Positions 9,594-19,106 of a stretch of 64,000 bases of DNA are shown here, piece by piece. The translations under genes and the position numbers were made by a program. How positions within the stretch are numbered: the stretch's first letter is position 1; each line of letters begins with the position of its first letter. The notes under the pieces are model-generated. The model had not been told where the DNA came from. It saw only the letters and a program-made list of their open reading frames with translations, and did no database searches. Location of the stretch: the NCBI RefSeq assembly GCF_900182985.1, contig NZ_FXUY01000002.1, positions 684,501-748,500 of the forward strand, in the 5' to 3' direction. The DNA comes from Pseudomonas helmanticensis (GTDB lineage: Bacteria > Pseudomonadota > Gammaproteobacteria > Pseudomonadales > Pseudomonadaceae).

Positions 9594-9854
9594 ATGCCCG
9601 ATATCATTATGTACACAACCAGCACTTGCCCATATTGCAGGGCAGCGAAACAACTGCTGGAATCTAAGGGTGCCCCTTACACCGAAATTCTTGTGCGAAC
9701 CCAGATCGTTAAGCAAGAAATGGTAAAACGAAGCGGTCGGCATACCGTCCCTCAAATTTTCATTGGGGATCAACATATCAGCGGGTTCGACGATCTGGCC
9801 CGCCTCGATCGCGAAGGTAGACTGACCACGGCACTGCGTCCACGTAAGGCGTAA
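9594..9854 (+). CDS. Glutaredoxin (GrxC-like)
   Basis: An 86-aa dithiol glutaredoxin with active site CPYC in TSTCPYCRAAKQLL, the cis-proline in HTVPQIFIG and the GG-like glutathione contact replaced by SGFDDL. It reduces disulphides and glutathione mixed disulphides in the cytoplasm. The start is the ATG at 9594, eight bases after GAGGAG; an in-frame GTG nine bases upstream overlaps that ribosome site and is unlikely. It lies 25 bp after the carbonic anhydrase stop, so it is probably the last gene of the cynS group. A core GrxC is expected elsewhere in a Pseudomonas genome, so this is probably an accessory copy. Confidence 0.9.
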   Translation: MPDIIMYTTSTCPYCRAAKQLLESKGAPYTEILVRTQIVKQEMVKRSGRHTVPQIFIGDQHISGFDDLARLDREGRLTTALRPRKA

Positions 9855-10028
9855 TGAGCAGGCCGTCCTCGTTTCACAAGTCCAGCATCAGGGGGACATT
9901 CCCCCCCCGCGCCGTAATAGGACTGCACAGCAACTGTGCACCACCCTATAGCTCTGTCTCTCGTGAGCCAGTTCGCGTAACGCACTTCAGAAATTGTGAG
10001 CCAGTCGATCCCAGCTCAATCCTCGAGT

Positions 10029-11354
10029 TCATAGCAAAGATAGCGTGTAGTTAATGATGAAGCGGTTCTGATCGACATTCCGCCCAGCATCAGTATGTGA
10101 CTTGGCGTTACGCACGCTGAACCCGAGCCCCTTCAGCGAGCCAGATTGCAGCGCGTAATCCAAGGTCATATCGCGCTCCCACTCAGACTGATCGCCGCTG
10201 CTGTGTGCCTTGATGTCACTGCCTTTCAAATAAACGATGGATGCCTTCAGGCCCGGAACACCCAGCGGCGCAAAATCATAGGAATACTGACCGAAATCGG
10301 TCTGCTCTCCTGCCCGTGCAAAGTTCTGGATCATCTTGTCCGTAGGCAAGTAAACACTGCCACCGCCCGCCCCTTTATCAACCAGGTTACCTTGGTTCGG
10401 CTGGACGAAGTTGCTGCCGTCACCCACCTCCTGATGCCCAACTGAAACCGTGTGCCCGCCGTTGGCATATGTGATCATCGCTACCCACGTGTTGTTGTCG
10501 ATTTCACCGTTATTGTCATCGGTGTAGCCGGATGTTCGGTAACCTTGCGCGCGGCCGGCGGCAGAACTATTGGCACCATTCGAGGTGGTGTTGAAATAGC
10601 GCAAGTCAGTGGTTAGCGAGCTTTTGCTGTCAATCGGCAGCACATGGGTCAGGCCGAAGAAATTCTGGTTGTAGAAGTCTTCAAGCTGCGCGAAGTAATA
10701 CTGCGCCTTCAGTTGCTTGGTGATGTAGTAGTCACCACCGGCGAAGTAGAACTTGTTGCTGTCGCGGGTACCACCTGGAACCGAGAGACCCGTGCGATCG
10801 GTAGAGGCGCGGCCAACCGCATGTTCAAGAACGCCGCTGGTCAGCATGAGGCCGTCAATGTCGTTCGAAGTGATCTGTGCTCCGGTGAACGACTGCGGCA
10901 ATACACGTGCATCATTCGACAGCAGGATCGGCAGTTTTGGCATAAGGGTGCCGTACCGGAACTCGGTGTTTGCTACACGCATTTTCGCTGTCGGACCGAA
11001 GCTACTCCAGGCATCGGCAGCACCGTCGCCGTCACTCGGAATCATGCCGCTACCAACGTGTCGGCCATTGCCGCTGTCCAGCGTGACGCCAAGCAATGCC
11101 TGCGCGTCGATCCCGAAACCAACCGTGCCTTGGGTAAAACCGGACTCGTAGCGCAACACGAAACCCTGCGCGGCCTCTTCAGTTTTCGACGGGGCAGCCG
11201 CGCCATCTCGGTTATCGCTGTTGAAATACAAGGTGCGCATCGACAGCGTGGCTTTGCTGTCTTCTAAAAAACCTCGAGAGGCAGAGTCGGCTGCCTGTGC
11301 GCACATCGAACCGGTGGCCAACATCAGTGCTGTGGGAATTACTCGCTTGAACAT
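10029..11354 (-). CDS. OprD-family outer-membrane porin (copy 3)
   Basis: A 441-aa OprD-type porin. The start is the ATG at 11354, preceded by GGAGCACCGC; it gives a signal peptide ending in CAQAA and a mature start RGFLEDSKATLSMRTLYFNS. The C-terminus ends FIINYTLSLL, a leucine instead of the usual phenylalanine. It is more distant from the two tandem porins at 1.1-4.0 kb than they are from each other. It follows the gluconate-type permease gene by 141 bp on the same strand, so it likely supplies the outer-membrane step for that permease. Confidence 0.93.
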   Translation of the reverse strand: MFKRVIPTALMLATGSMCAQAADSASRGFLEDSKATLSMRTLYFNSDNRDGAAAPSKTEEAAQGFVLRYESGFTQGTVGFGIDAQALLGVTLDSGNGRHVGSGMIPSDGDGAADAWSSFGPTAKMRVANTEFRYGTLMPKLPILLSNDARVLPQSFTGAQITSNDIDGLMLTSGVLEHAVGRASTDRTGLSVPGGTRDSNKFYFAGGDYYITKQLKAQYYFAQLEDFYNQNFFGLTHVLPIDSKSSLTTDLRYFNTTSNGANSSAAGRAQGYRTSGYTDDNNGEIDNNTWVAMITYANGGHTVSVGHQEVGDGSNFVQPNQGNLVDKGAGGGSVYLPTDKMIQNFARAGEQTDFGQYSYDFAPLGVPGLKASIVYLKGSDIKAHSSGDQSEWERDMTLDYALQSGSLKGLGFSVRNAKSHTDAGRNVDQNRFIINYTLSLL

Positions 11355-11495
11355 GCGGTGCTCCAAGGTGAATTTCTTATGTTTTTTTGGATGTTGAACG
11401 AGCGCAATCCGTCGCTGGCACCCAGCACTGGCGCGCACAACGTCGCGCTCGATGGAGGGGCCATGAGCCTTTGGGTAGGGATCGGAGTCTTAGAG

Positions 11496-12845
11496 TTAGA
11501 TCAAATAGGAGAGACCGATAGTCAATCCGAAAGCGACTACCGAAATAAGGGTCTCCAGTACTGTCCAAGTCTTGAAGGTTTGAGCGACGGTCATGTTGAA
11601 GTATTCCTTGATCAACCAGAACCCGCCGTCATTAACGTGGGAAAAGATCACCGAACCAGCTCCAGTGGCCAATACCAGCAACTCCGGATGCGGATACCCC
11701 AAGCCGATGGCCACTGGCGCCACGATCCCGGATGCGGTAGTCATGGCTACCGTGGCAGAACCGGTAGCGATGCGCATCAACGCAGCAAATAGCCAGCCCA
11801 TGATCAGCGGCGACAGGTGAAATTCGTGAGCAAGGCTGACGATTTGATCGGTCACGCCGGCGTCCACAAGAATCCGGTTCAAGCCACCGCCCGCACCGAC
11901 CAGCAGGGTAATGCTTGCAGTGGGTGCTAGACATTCATTGGTGAACTTAAGAATAGATGCACGGCTGAAGCCCTGAGCGATACCGAGTGTCCAGAAGCTC
12001 AGCAAGGTGGCCAGCAGAAGTGCGATGACCGAATTACCGATAAATAGCAGGAACTGGTTGAAGGCGCTGCCCGGTGTGGAAATAAGGTTGGCCCAACCGC
12101 CGATCAGCATCAGCAGCACCGGCAACAGAATTGTCGCCATGGTGATGCCGAAACTCGGCAGGCTGTCGCGTGGCTCACGGTCGAGAAACTGGCGTTCTAG
12201 TGGGTTTTCCGCGGGAAGCTGAATGCGCGGCACGATGAACTTTGCGTACAGCGGCCCGGCGATGATCGCCGTCGGAATGCCGATCAAGATCGCATAAAGC
12301 AACGTCTGTCCGACCGAGGCCTGATACGCCTGCACCGCGAGCATTGCGGCCGGGTGCGGCGGTACCAGCGCATGCACCACCGACAACCCGGCGACCATCG
12401 GCAAGCCGACCATCAAGATCGACACGCCAACGCGGCGCGCCACAGTGAACGCGATCGGCACCAGCAGCACGAAACCGACCTCAAAAAACAGCGGCAGCCC
12501 GACCAAGAACGCGATGCAGACCATCGCCCAGTGCGCATTCTTTTCGCCAAAGCGATCAATCAAAGTGCGCGCCACCTGCTCGGCGCCGCCAGACTCGGCC
12601 ATCATCTTGCCGAGCATCGTACCCAGCGCTACCACAAGCGCAATGTGCCCCAGCGTTTTGCCAACCCCGGCTTCGTACGCGCCGACTACACCGGACGGCG
12701 GCATCCCCGCCAGCAAAGCAAGGCCGATTGAAATCAGGGTGATGACAATGAAAGGATTAAGCCGATAACGGGCGATCAGAACGATCAGCGCGATAATGGC
12801 AATGGCGGCATAAACCAGCAGCCAATAGCCGAATGGAACGGTCAT
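11496..12845 (-). CDS. Gluconate:proton symporter (GntP family)
   Basis: A 449-aa inner-membrane permease with about 12-14 hydrophobic segments. Family features are GLPLFFEVGFVLLVP, VPPHPAAMLA and the C-terminal SHVNDGGFWL(I)KEY signature of GntP-type transporters of gluconate and related sugar acids. The start is the ATG at 12845 with GAGGAG before it; a 50-codon upstream extension is without support. The porin gene follows downstream. No gluconokinase or GntR gene is adjacent, so gluconate as substrate is inferred from the family only; GntP members also carry other sugar acids. Confidence 0.92.
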   Translation of the reverse strand: MTVPFGYWLLVYAAIAIIALIVLIARYRLNPFIVITLISIGLALLAGMPPSGVVGAYEAGVGKTLGHIALVVALGTMLGKMMAESGGAEQVARTLIDRFGEKNAHWAMVCIAFLVGLPLFFEVGFVLLVPIAFTVARRVGVSILMVGLPMVAGLSVVHALVPPHPAAMLAVQAYQASVGQTLLYAILIGIPTAIIAGPLYAKFIVPRIQLPAENPLERQFLDREPRDSLPSFGITMATILLPVLLMLIGGWANLISTPGSAFNQFLLFIGNSVIALLLATLLSFWTLGIAQGFSRASILKFTNECLAPTASITLLVGAGGGLNRILVDAGVTDQIVSLAHEFHLSPLIMGWLFAALMRIATGSATVAMTTASGIVAPVAIGLGYPHPELLVLATGAGSVIFSHVNDGGFWLIKEYFNMTVAQTFKTWTVLETLISVVAFGLTIGLSYLI

Positions 12846-13349
12846 GCGGTACTCCTCGAAAGGGTCACGTCGAAAAATTGTGAAACTCTTAAAACATTTC
12901 GAGGCGCGATTTTCAAACGAGGCGAAAGTAATTTTCGTAGAGGGATAAGGGCTGTCGTTTAGAGGTATGGGTACTTTATGTTTTTGAAATTGCACATCAT
13001 GGATTTACATGAATTCGGCCGTGTCTTTTGCTTTCTTGCGGCCGCCGTCGAGATCTCTCGCTGCTGATCGTTGCTTCATGATGCGAGTGATCCCACCCTG
13101 TCTTGGCCAATAACTGCATTGATCCAAGCACTCCAGCTTTGTCCGCCAAGTATCACGAAAGGTGGAAACAGACGCAGTGATGCGCGCATCAATTCGCAGA
13201 CAATTCGGCTCAAAACCCTGGCCTATAACTACATCCGCATCGGTGCCACCGCCGCGGCTAACTGACGGTCGATCACGTGCGTTTTAGCATTTCTGGGAAA
13301 ATGAGCCTTTATACTGGGCAAAATTTTTCCACATACAGCAAATGCCCGC
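12846..13349. other. Divergent intergenic region
   Basis: About 500 bp between the permease gene (leftward) and the 1257-aa gene (rightward). The AT-rich parts at 12880-12990 and 13285-13340 are the likely promoters for the two genes. A 64-codon frame at 13071-13265 lacks a ribosome site and is not called. Confidence 0.5.
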
Positions 13350-16300
13350 ATGCACATAACCGCTTCGCAAATCATAGATTGGGTTAGTCAACACGCGAAA
13401 GACGCTCAGACTCAGCTTCCGCTTTGGATTCGGCGGCTGTGCTATCAAGCCGGGAAAATCCATGAAATTTCATTTCCCGCCGGCGACTCGACTTTTCGAC
13501 CCGGCTGGGATGGGCTGCTCGTGACAAGTGAGGAAAATGCCTGGGTACCAAGCGGCACATCCTGCTGGGAAATCGGTTGCGACGTTGCGGTTGATAACAA
13601 ATGCAAAAGCGACTTTCTCAAACGTACGCAGAAGACCCCTCGGGCAGCTCGAGCTGTTGCCACATTCGTCTTTGTCACCCCACGCCGCTGGCTGAAAAAA
13701 GACTTATGGGCAGCGTCAGAGCGCCTCAAAAATGAATGGGCCGGAATTAAGGTCATCGATGCCGACGATTTGGAACAGTGGCTCGAACAATTCCCGGCCA
13801 TCGCGTTGCAGTTTGCGGAACAGATTGGCCTGCAAGGCGCAGGGGTCGAAAGCTTGGAGCGGCGGTGGCAGCAATGGTCCACAAAATGTCGCCCCGCAAT
13901 CACAGCGGAAGCCTTTTTTACAGATCGCTCCTTGGTGAAGCAGCAATTGATCGACGCCGGCAGGACTGTAGCTGCGCATGGCGCAAGGATCATCATGCAA
14001 GGGGACAGCGTAGAAGAGATTGCTGCGTTTGCTGCCGCTTCATTTCTTGAGCAAAGAGAATTAGCCGATCGGGCTTTAGTGGTCACCACCATCGATGGTT
14101 GGAGGTATGTCGATATGAATACCCAAGTGACCATTGCAATCGCCGCTGATCATGAAGTAGCTGCGCACGCCAGCACTCGAAGCGATCTACTTATTGTGAT
14201 GCCGCATGCCTCGCACGGCGTTGAGCGAGAAACGCTAAAGCACCAGTTGATTCTAGAACGGCCTCATATTTACGATTTTGAGCGAGCCTTGGTGTCGATG
14301 GGTATGGATACCTCCGACGCCAAGCGCTATGCACTGAGCACAGGTCGCTCTTGGTCGGTTCTACGCCGACAACACGCAACGGAGTGGGTCATAAAATCAC
14401 CCATCTGGACGGCAACCACCGATGCAACCTGCCTAACGACGCTCTGCCTACTACCTGCCTGGAATGAGGAAAATGAGGCGGACAGGTCAATTGTCGAATC
14501 ATTAGCTGGCCGCACTTACGAGTCGTTTGAAGCGGATCTTCGCCAACTGGCCGAAGCCGACGAATCGCCCGTCATGAATATCGGTTCCGTTTGGAAGGTG
14601 AAGTCCACGCTCGATCTATTAAACCTGGCTGGTGGCCGTATCACACGAAACCAGGTCGATCGATTCTTTACTATTTCTTCAGAATTACTTTCCCGAACTG
14701 ATGATCGCATGGGCGACGGTGCCAATGCATATGTCGACCTTTTCTACGATACAGCTCGCCCGTACTCAGGACTCTTAATCGGTTCACTCAGCGACACGCT
14801 CATACGCCTAGCGGTATTCGGGCCGCAGATCCCCGCGCTCAGGAAGCTTCAGCTCGAAGCACGCGTCCATAGATTTGTCGAACAACTCCTATCGAATGCA
14901 AATGACGCACGCTGGCTGTCGTTGGACTCTCATCTACCCGCGCTCGCCGAGGCTGCACCGGAAGCGTTTCTCGATGCCGTTGAGCGGAGTCTCGATCGTG
15001 CCGACAGACCAGTCGCTCAGATGATTACTAAGTCCGACGAAGAACACGGGGGCCATTGGCATTGCGGCCTTCTTTGGGCTTTCGAAACGATTGCTTGGTC
15101 CCCCAAATTGTTCAGTCGCGTCGTGATGGCATTGGCCAAGCTCACTCACGTGCCGTGCGGCAACAACTCTTCACAGACCCCCGCTGCAACCCTTCATAGC
15201 CTTTTCAGAACGTGGTTACCCCAAACTGCCGTGGATTTGGAAACTCGTCTGAAAGTACTTGGTATTTTGTGCAATCGAGATAGAGATGCGGCATTCGTAT
15301 TGGTCAGCTCGTTGACTGACAACAGCCTGACCTATGCGATGCCATCAGCTCGTCCAAAATGGAGGGACGATGATATAGGCGCAGGCAACGGCGTGCATGC
15401 AGCGGAGGACAGAGAGATGTTCTTCACTGCCAAGCGGCACATGTTCGAGCTGAGCGAAGGTCATCCGCAGCGATTGGTTAAGCTGCTCGAAAATACCGAC
15501 CTCCGGAACGGCGCAGATGTAGAAGAAGTACTCAGGTTGATGAGTCCATTCGGCGAGGCAGATGCTACCGACCTAGACCGCTTGATCTTGCGAGCAGTGC
15601 TCCGCCGGCGCTTAAACTGGGATTGGCAATACGACGATGACCACACTGTGGATTCTGTCGAACGGCAATTAAAAATGTTCGATGAGCTTTACCTCCGCCT
15701 GTGCCCTTCCGATCTAATTCTGCGGCATAGCTGGCTCTTTTCTCACCAAAGTCCACAAATCCCCAGCCGAGCAGCGGATTTAGCAGATCAATCTAAAGCA
15801 ATTGCGGATTCAAGAAATTATGCAGTAAGGGAGATCCTGCACCAGCTGGGTAATAACGGCCTGGATCAGTTAATCGAGAGTGGCGAAGACGCTTTCTCTA
15901 TCGGCGTCACACTGGCTGGCCAGTCCGCTCGGGCCATAGATTGGCCAAACTGGATCGCTACAACCGGTGGAGACTTTTCACTTTCCTCGAAAGTGAGTGA
16001 CTGTATCTCTGGGCTGTTAAAAGCCCTACCGGCGCAATCTGCTTTAGAACTCATACGTGAAGTGTTGAAAGCGGACGGTGGCGATTCATGGGAAGCGGAT
16101 CGAACCGCGAGATTGTTGTGTCTTGCGCGGGCAGACAGAGAAACCTGGGCACTGGCGAGGACATTAGGGCCGGATGTTGAATCGCAATATTGGTCCTTGG
16201 CTCCTTTGCGGGATTGGCACCATCGCTGGAATGAGTGCTCCGATTTTGTTGTTCACCAGCTCCTCTCCGCAGGAAGGCCGAGAACAGCTTTGATGTGCTG

Positions 16301-17123
16301 TGACCGTGGTTTTGAGCGTATCGACATTCAACAGCTATTCGCCCTACTTCAAACATTTGCTGAGGGAGCCGAACCACATCAACCAATGCCCCAAGCGCGG
16401 AGGATTGACTCAGCGCTCGAGCGACTGGAATCATCTGGTGCTATCGAAGAGGGATCATTAATACAGCTTGAGCTGAATCTCTTCATTGTCTTCCAAGGTA
16501 TGCAAAAGCCGAAATCGAAAGTGCTTTTCAAGGCCGTAACACGCGATCCGGAGCTATTTGCTCATCTCATAAAGAGCGCTTGCGTACCAGATGGAGCCAA
16601 CTCCAATACGGAAGCTATTGATGAACAGACAGCCGCGATAGCGAGAGCGGCCGCCAGCGTTTTGTTCAACTGCCGTCAAGTCCCGGGAGCGTGTTCTGAT
16701 GGGACTATAAATTCCGACACTTTTACAAATTTTATCGACGCAGCCCTGAGCCTGTGTAAAGACAATGGCCGATTCGAACACGGGCAATATTACCTCGGTA
16801 AGATCCTCGCAAATTGCCCTGCTGATGCGGATGGGTCTTGGCCATGTTCCGCGCTACGACACATTCTTGAGCGTGTCGAATACGAGCAAATGCGAGCCGG
16901 TTTTTTTATAAGCACCGTGAACAACCGCGGCGGGACGACTCGAGGCCCATGGGATGGGGGCAATCTAGAACACCAGCTCGTCGAAAAATACAGCCGGTGG
17001 GCAGAGCACGCTCAATACGAGCATCCGAAGGTAGCGAGAATTTTGAGCAAGCTATCGAACTATTACCTTGAGGACGCACTTCGTGAGGATCACAGCGCGA
17101 ATCTTCGCAAGGAGAGCTACTGA
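13350..17123 (+). CDS. Large putative defence protein with nuclease-like N-terminus
   Basis: A 1257-aa protein not assigned to a named family. Residues 1-165 look like a PD-(D/E)XK-type nuclease fold: FRPGWDG (Asp54), SCWEIG (Glu74) and lysines 84/86 in VDNKCKSDFLKRT, followed by a VFVTPRRW strand. From about 180, TDRSLVKQQL and ARIIMQGDSVEEIAAF sit where STAND/NACHT proteins have a sensor helix and Walker A, but the P-loop Gly-Lys-Thr is absent. Residues about 400-1250 are helical and low in conserved motifs, fitting a repeat-type sensor. That layout (effector, core, long sensor) is seen in Avs-like anti-phage proteins; the parallel is inference. It stands alone on its strand. ATG 13350 has a weak ribosome site. 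Confidence 0.6.
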   Translation: MHITASQIIDWVSQHAKDAQTQLPLWIRRLCYQAGKIHEISFPAGDSTFRPGWDGLLVTSEENAWVPSGTSCWEIGCDVAVDNKCKSDFLKRTQKTPRAARAVATFVFVTPRRWLKKDLWAASERLKNEWAGIKVIDADDLEQWLEQFPAIALQFAEQIGLQGAGVESLERRWQQWSTKCRPAITAEAFFTDRSLVKQQLIDAGRTVAAHGARIIMQGDSVEEIAAFAAASFLEQRELADRALVVTTIDGWRYVDMNTQVTIAIAADHEVAAHASTRSDLLIVMPHASHGVERETLKHQLILERPHIYDFERALVSMGMDTSDAKRYALSTGRSWSVLRRQHATEWVIKSPIWTATTDATCLTTLCLLPAWNEENEADRSIVESLAGRTYESFEADLRQLAEADESPVMNIGSVWKVKSTLDLLNLAGGRITRNQVDRFFTISSELLSRTDDRMGDGANAYVDLFYDTARPYSGLLIGSLSDTLIRLAVFGPQIPALRKLQLEARVHRFVEQLLSNANDARWLSLDSHLPALAEAAPEAFLDAVERSLDRADRPVAQMITKSDEEHGGHWHCGLLWAFETIAWSPKLFSRVVMALAKLTHVPCGNNSSQTPAATLHSLFRTWLPQTAVDLETRLKVLGILCNRDRDAAFVLVSSLTDNSLTYAMPSARPKWRDDDIGAGNGVHAAEDREMFFTAKRHMFELSEGHPQRLVKLLENTDLRNGADVEEVLRLMSPFGEADATDLDRLILRAVLRRRLNWDWQYDDDHTVDSVERQLKMFDELYLRLCPSDLILRHSWLFSHQSPQIPSRAADLADQSKAIADSRNYAVREILHQLGNNGLDQLIESGEDAFSIGVTLAGQSARAIDWPNWIATTGGDFSLSSKVSDCISGLLKALPAQSALELIREVLKADGGDSWEADRTARLLCLARADRETWALARTLGPDVESQYWSLAPLRDWHHRWNECSDFVVHQLLSAGRPRTALMCCDRGFERIDIQQLFALLQTFAEGAEPHQPMPQARRIDSALERLESSGAIEEGSLIQLELNLFIVFQGMQKPKSKVLFKAVTRDPELFAHLIKSACVPDGANSNTEAIDEQTAAIARAAASVLFNCRQVPGACSDGTINSDTFTNFIDAALSLCKDNGRFEHGQYYLGKILANCPADADGSWPCSALRHILERVEYEQMRAGFFISTVNNRGGTTRGPWDGGNLEHQLVEKYSRWAEHAQYEHPKVARILSKLSNYYLEDALREDHSANLRKESY

Positions 17124-17522
17124 TTGTCGGATACCTTCCTGCAATCGGTCAGGAAAGTCTAGGCGTGTCCTCACTCAAGCGACGTACATGGACCACCAAC
17201 TCGTGTCTACGATTGGTCATCGACTCGATGCGTTTCGCTAAGCAAGAATCCAAGCACAGGGGATGACGATCGTTGCCCTTATGGAGACGGCGACATAGTT
17301 CGAAAATAGGCTGATATGTCGCCTTGCCAGGGAAATAGGACACTCGGAATTTCGGGATAATTATGCGCTGAGACTCCTGGCTACCAGATCTCATCTTGGG
17401 GGAACGTTACCGAACCGCGCCGCAGTGTATTGACCATGCGGCGCAAGTCGGCACAACTTTTTCTATTCAATCTGATCCAACTGGACATGAGCTTTTCCAC
17501 GCACTCCGTAGGGTCCATCTCG
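17124..17522. other. Intergenic stretch
   Basis: About 400 bp. A minus-strand frame at 17149-17394 encodes 81 residues (with FELCRRLHKGNDRHPLCLD) and has coding-like composition but no clear ribosome site; I cannot decide whether it is a small gene. Nothing else is recognised. Confidence 0.35.
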
Positions 17523-17758
17523 ATGCGTAAGATCTGGCTGTTGTTCTGTCTCAGTCTCGCTCTATTGGGATGCGCGAGTTCCACAACCGACCGCCTCCAA
17601 CGACCATGGAAGTCGATCTTCAGAAATACCAGGGCACCTGGTACGAGCAGGCTCGTTTGCCGATGTTCTTCCAGCGCAACTGCGTGCAGTCCGAAGCCCG
17701 ATATGGCGTGCTGGAGGACGGTCGCATCGATGTCCTAAACCGCTGCAAAGACCAATGA
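17523..17758 (+). pseudogene. Frameshifted, truncated Blc-type lipocalin lipoprotein
   Basis: The first frame gives a lipoprotein signal (MRKIWLLFCLSLALLGCASS). The lipocalin N-terminus continues only in another frame: HNRPPPTTMEVDLQKYQGTW, then YEQARLPMFFQRNC and EDGRIDVLNRC. Joining them needs one extra base near 17574, so a single-base deletion is likely. Blc lipocalins are about 170-190 aa; this frame stops after about 80 codons, directly against the stop of the convergent EcsC gene, so the 3' two thirds are lost as well. Both the shift and the truncation argue for a dead remnant left when neighbouring DNA was inserted. Confidence 0.8.
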
Positions 17759-18598
17759 TCACTGATAACGTGCTAGTGGCGGTACGATATCCTCATACTC
17801 AGGGAGCAAATCGTAAGCCTCCTTTATAACCGCTTCTCCATAGATACGTTCAAGCCGACGGACGATGAAATGCCCTCTGGCCATGCTTTGGAAATGGCCC
17901 ATGAAAATGGCATTGATCGACGCCCCGCCGACAGCTCCAACGATGGGCAAGAGCTGAGCCGCCAATTTTTCGCTGTACTGCATGCCTAAAATCTCAACCA
18001 CTTTTTTGATCAGGGCAACCACAGCGGGCGTCCCCTCTTTCGACGCTTCCTTGGCGACAAAATCTGCTCCTTTTTTTATCTGAGCAGCCAGAGCGCTACG
18101 CACAGCGAAATAGCCTGACTCTGTGGCGTCGTCGTTCTTCGACGTTCCCCCTAATGCGAAAACCTTAAGGCACTCCTGAAGTCCTTCTCCAGTCTTGATC
18201 ACCTCGCCCTCGCTTCGCGCAATATCCGCAATCGAACGAAAAATGATTGTGGTTGTTACCGGTATTTCCAACAGCATTGTCCAAGGGCCGAGCAGCCCAG
18301 CAGTGGCTCCGGTGACGACCACAGCGCCCAAGTGCGTTTTGTTCCAGGATCGCTCGTCGGTCGAATCACCCATAGTCTTGGCGGCGATTCGCACGCATTT
18401 GAGCAGAGCACTCTCTAGAGTATCGTTGACACGTTTGCATGCGCCCTTAGGAAGCCTCTTGATTGCAACCTCGATAGGAGTTCCCAGCACATTCGTTAAC
18501 TGAGCCACCAACCCTGGGTTCGCGAGGAGATTTTTGGCGTACTGCAACAAACGTCGATCTTCTGAAGCAAACGGTTTTACATTCGGAGGTTTCTTCAT
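17759..18598 (-). CDS. EcsC-family protein
   Basis: A 279-aa protein with EcsC-family features: an N-terminal NLLANPGLVAQLTNVLGTPI segment, a glycine-rich hydrophobic region around GAVVVTGATAGLLGPWTMLL (about residues 92-111), and QLLPIVGAVGGASINAIFM near 220-238. EcsC proteins are peripheral or integral membrane proteins of poorly known function, often near ABC transporters or in accessory regions; no transporter is adjacent here. Its stop abuts the stop of the lipocalin remnant with no gap, which marks a recombination joint. Confidence 0.8.
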   Translation of the reverse strand: MKKPPNVKPFASEDRRLLQYAKNLLANPGLVAQLTNVLGTPIEVAIKRLPKGACKRVNDTLESALLKCVRIAAKTMGDSTDERSWNKTHLGAVVVTGATAGLLGPWTMLLEIPVTTTIIFRSIADIARSEGEVIKTGEGLQECLKVFALGGTSKNDDATESGYFAVRSALAAQIKKGADFVAKEASKEGTPAVVALIKKVVEILGMQYSEKLAAQLLPIVGAVGGASINAIFMGHFQSMARGHFIVRRLERIYGEAVIKEAYDLLPEYEDIVPPLARYQ

Positions 18599-19106
18599 GT
18601 CAGAGCTTCATTTCGTGTATGGCTTCATGCATGCAGCGTAGACGTCTCTCAGCTGAATGACGCGAGGGAGGAAATCCAAATCATAATTTTTGGTGGGTGC
18701 ATAACGCATCACATATATCTGTTTTCGAGTGGAGATAACCATCGGGCCTGTAAAAAATACTTAGTAACACAATCGAATGCCAGCATATTTTAAGAATTAA
18801 AAATCCTGCTCTGTTACTCGTTAGAGACCCAAAATTATATCCAACGAAAGAATTCATCCATCCAATAAAATAATGGAGACCGACTGTTTTGGTTATTGAA
18901 AACCAAATTCCAAAACACTTGCACATAGCAATTATATATTCTTTTCAGCTCTTACAAATCCAACCGTAAATATATTATTTTGAAACAGAATTCCGCCATT
19001 AAGCTAAGCTTTAACGAATTAATACCAGTAGAACGGCAGCAAGGATTTCTTTGGCATCAGCCGACAACAAAAGGACATTAGGCTATCAGTCCAGTTGGAG
19101 GTTATT
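18599..19106. other. AT-rich intergenic region
   Basis: About 500 bp, markedly more AT-rich than the neighbouring genes, between two divergent genes. It probably holds both promoters. The 81-codon minus-strand frame at 18681-18926 has no ribosome site and odd composition and is not called. Confidence 0.5.
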
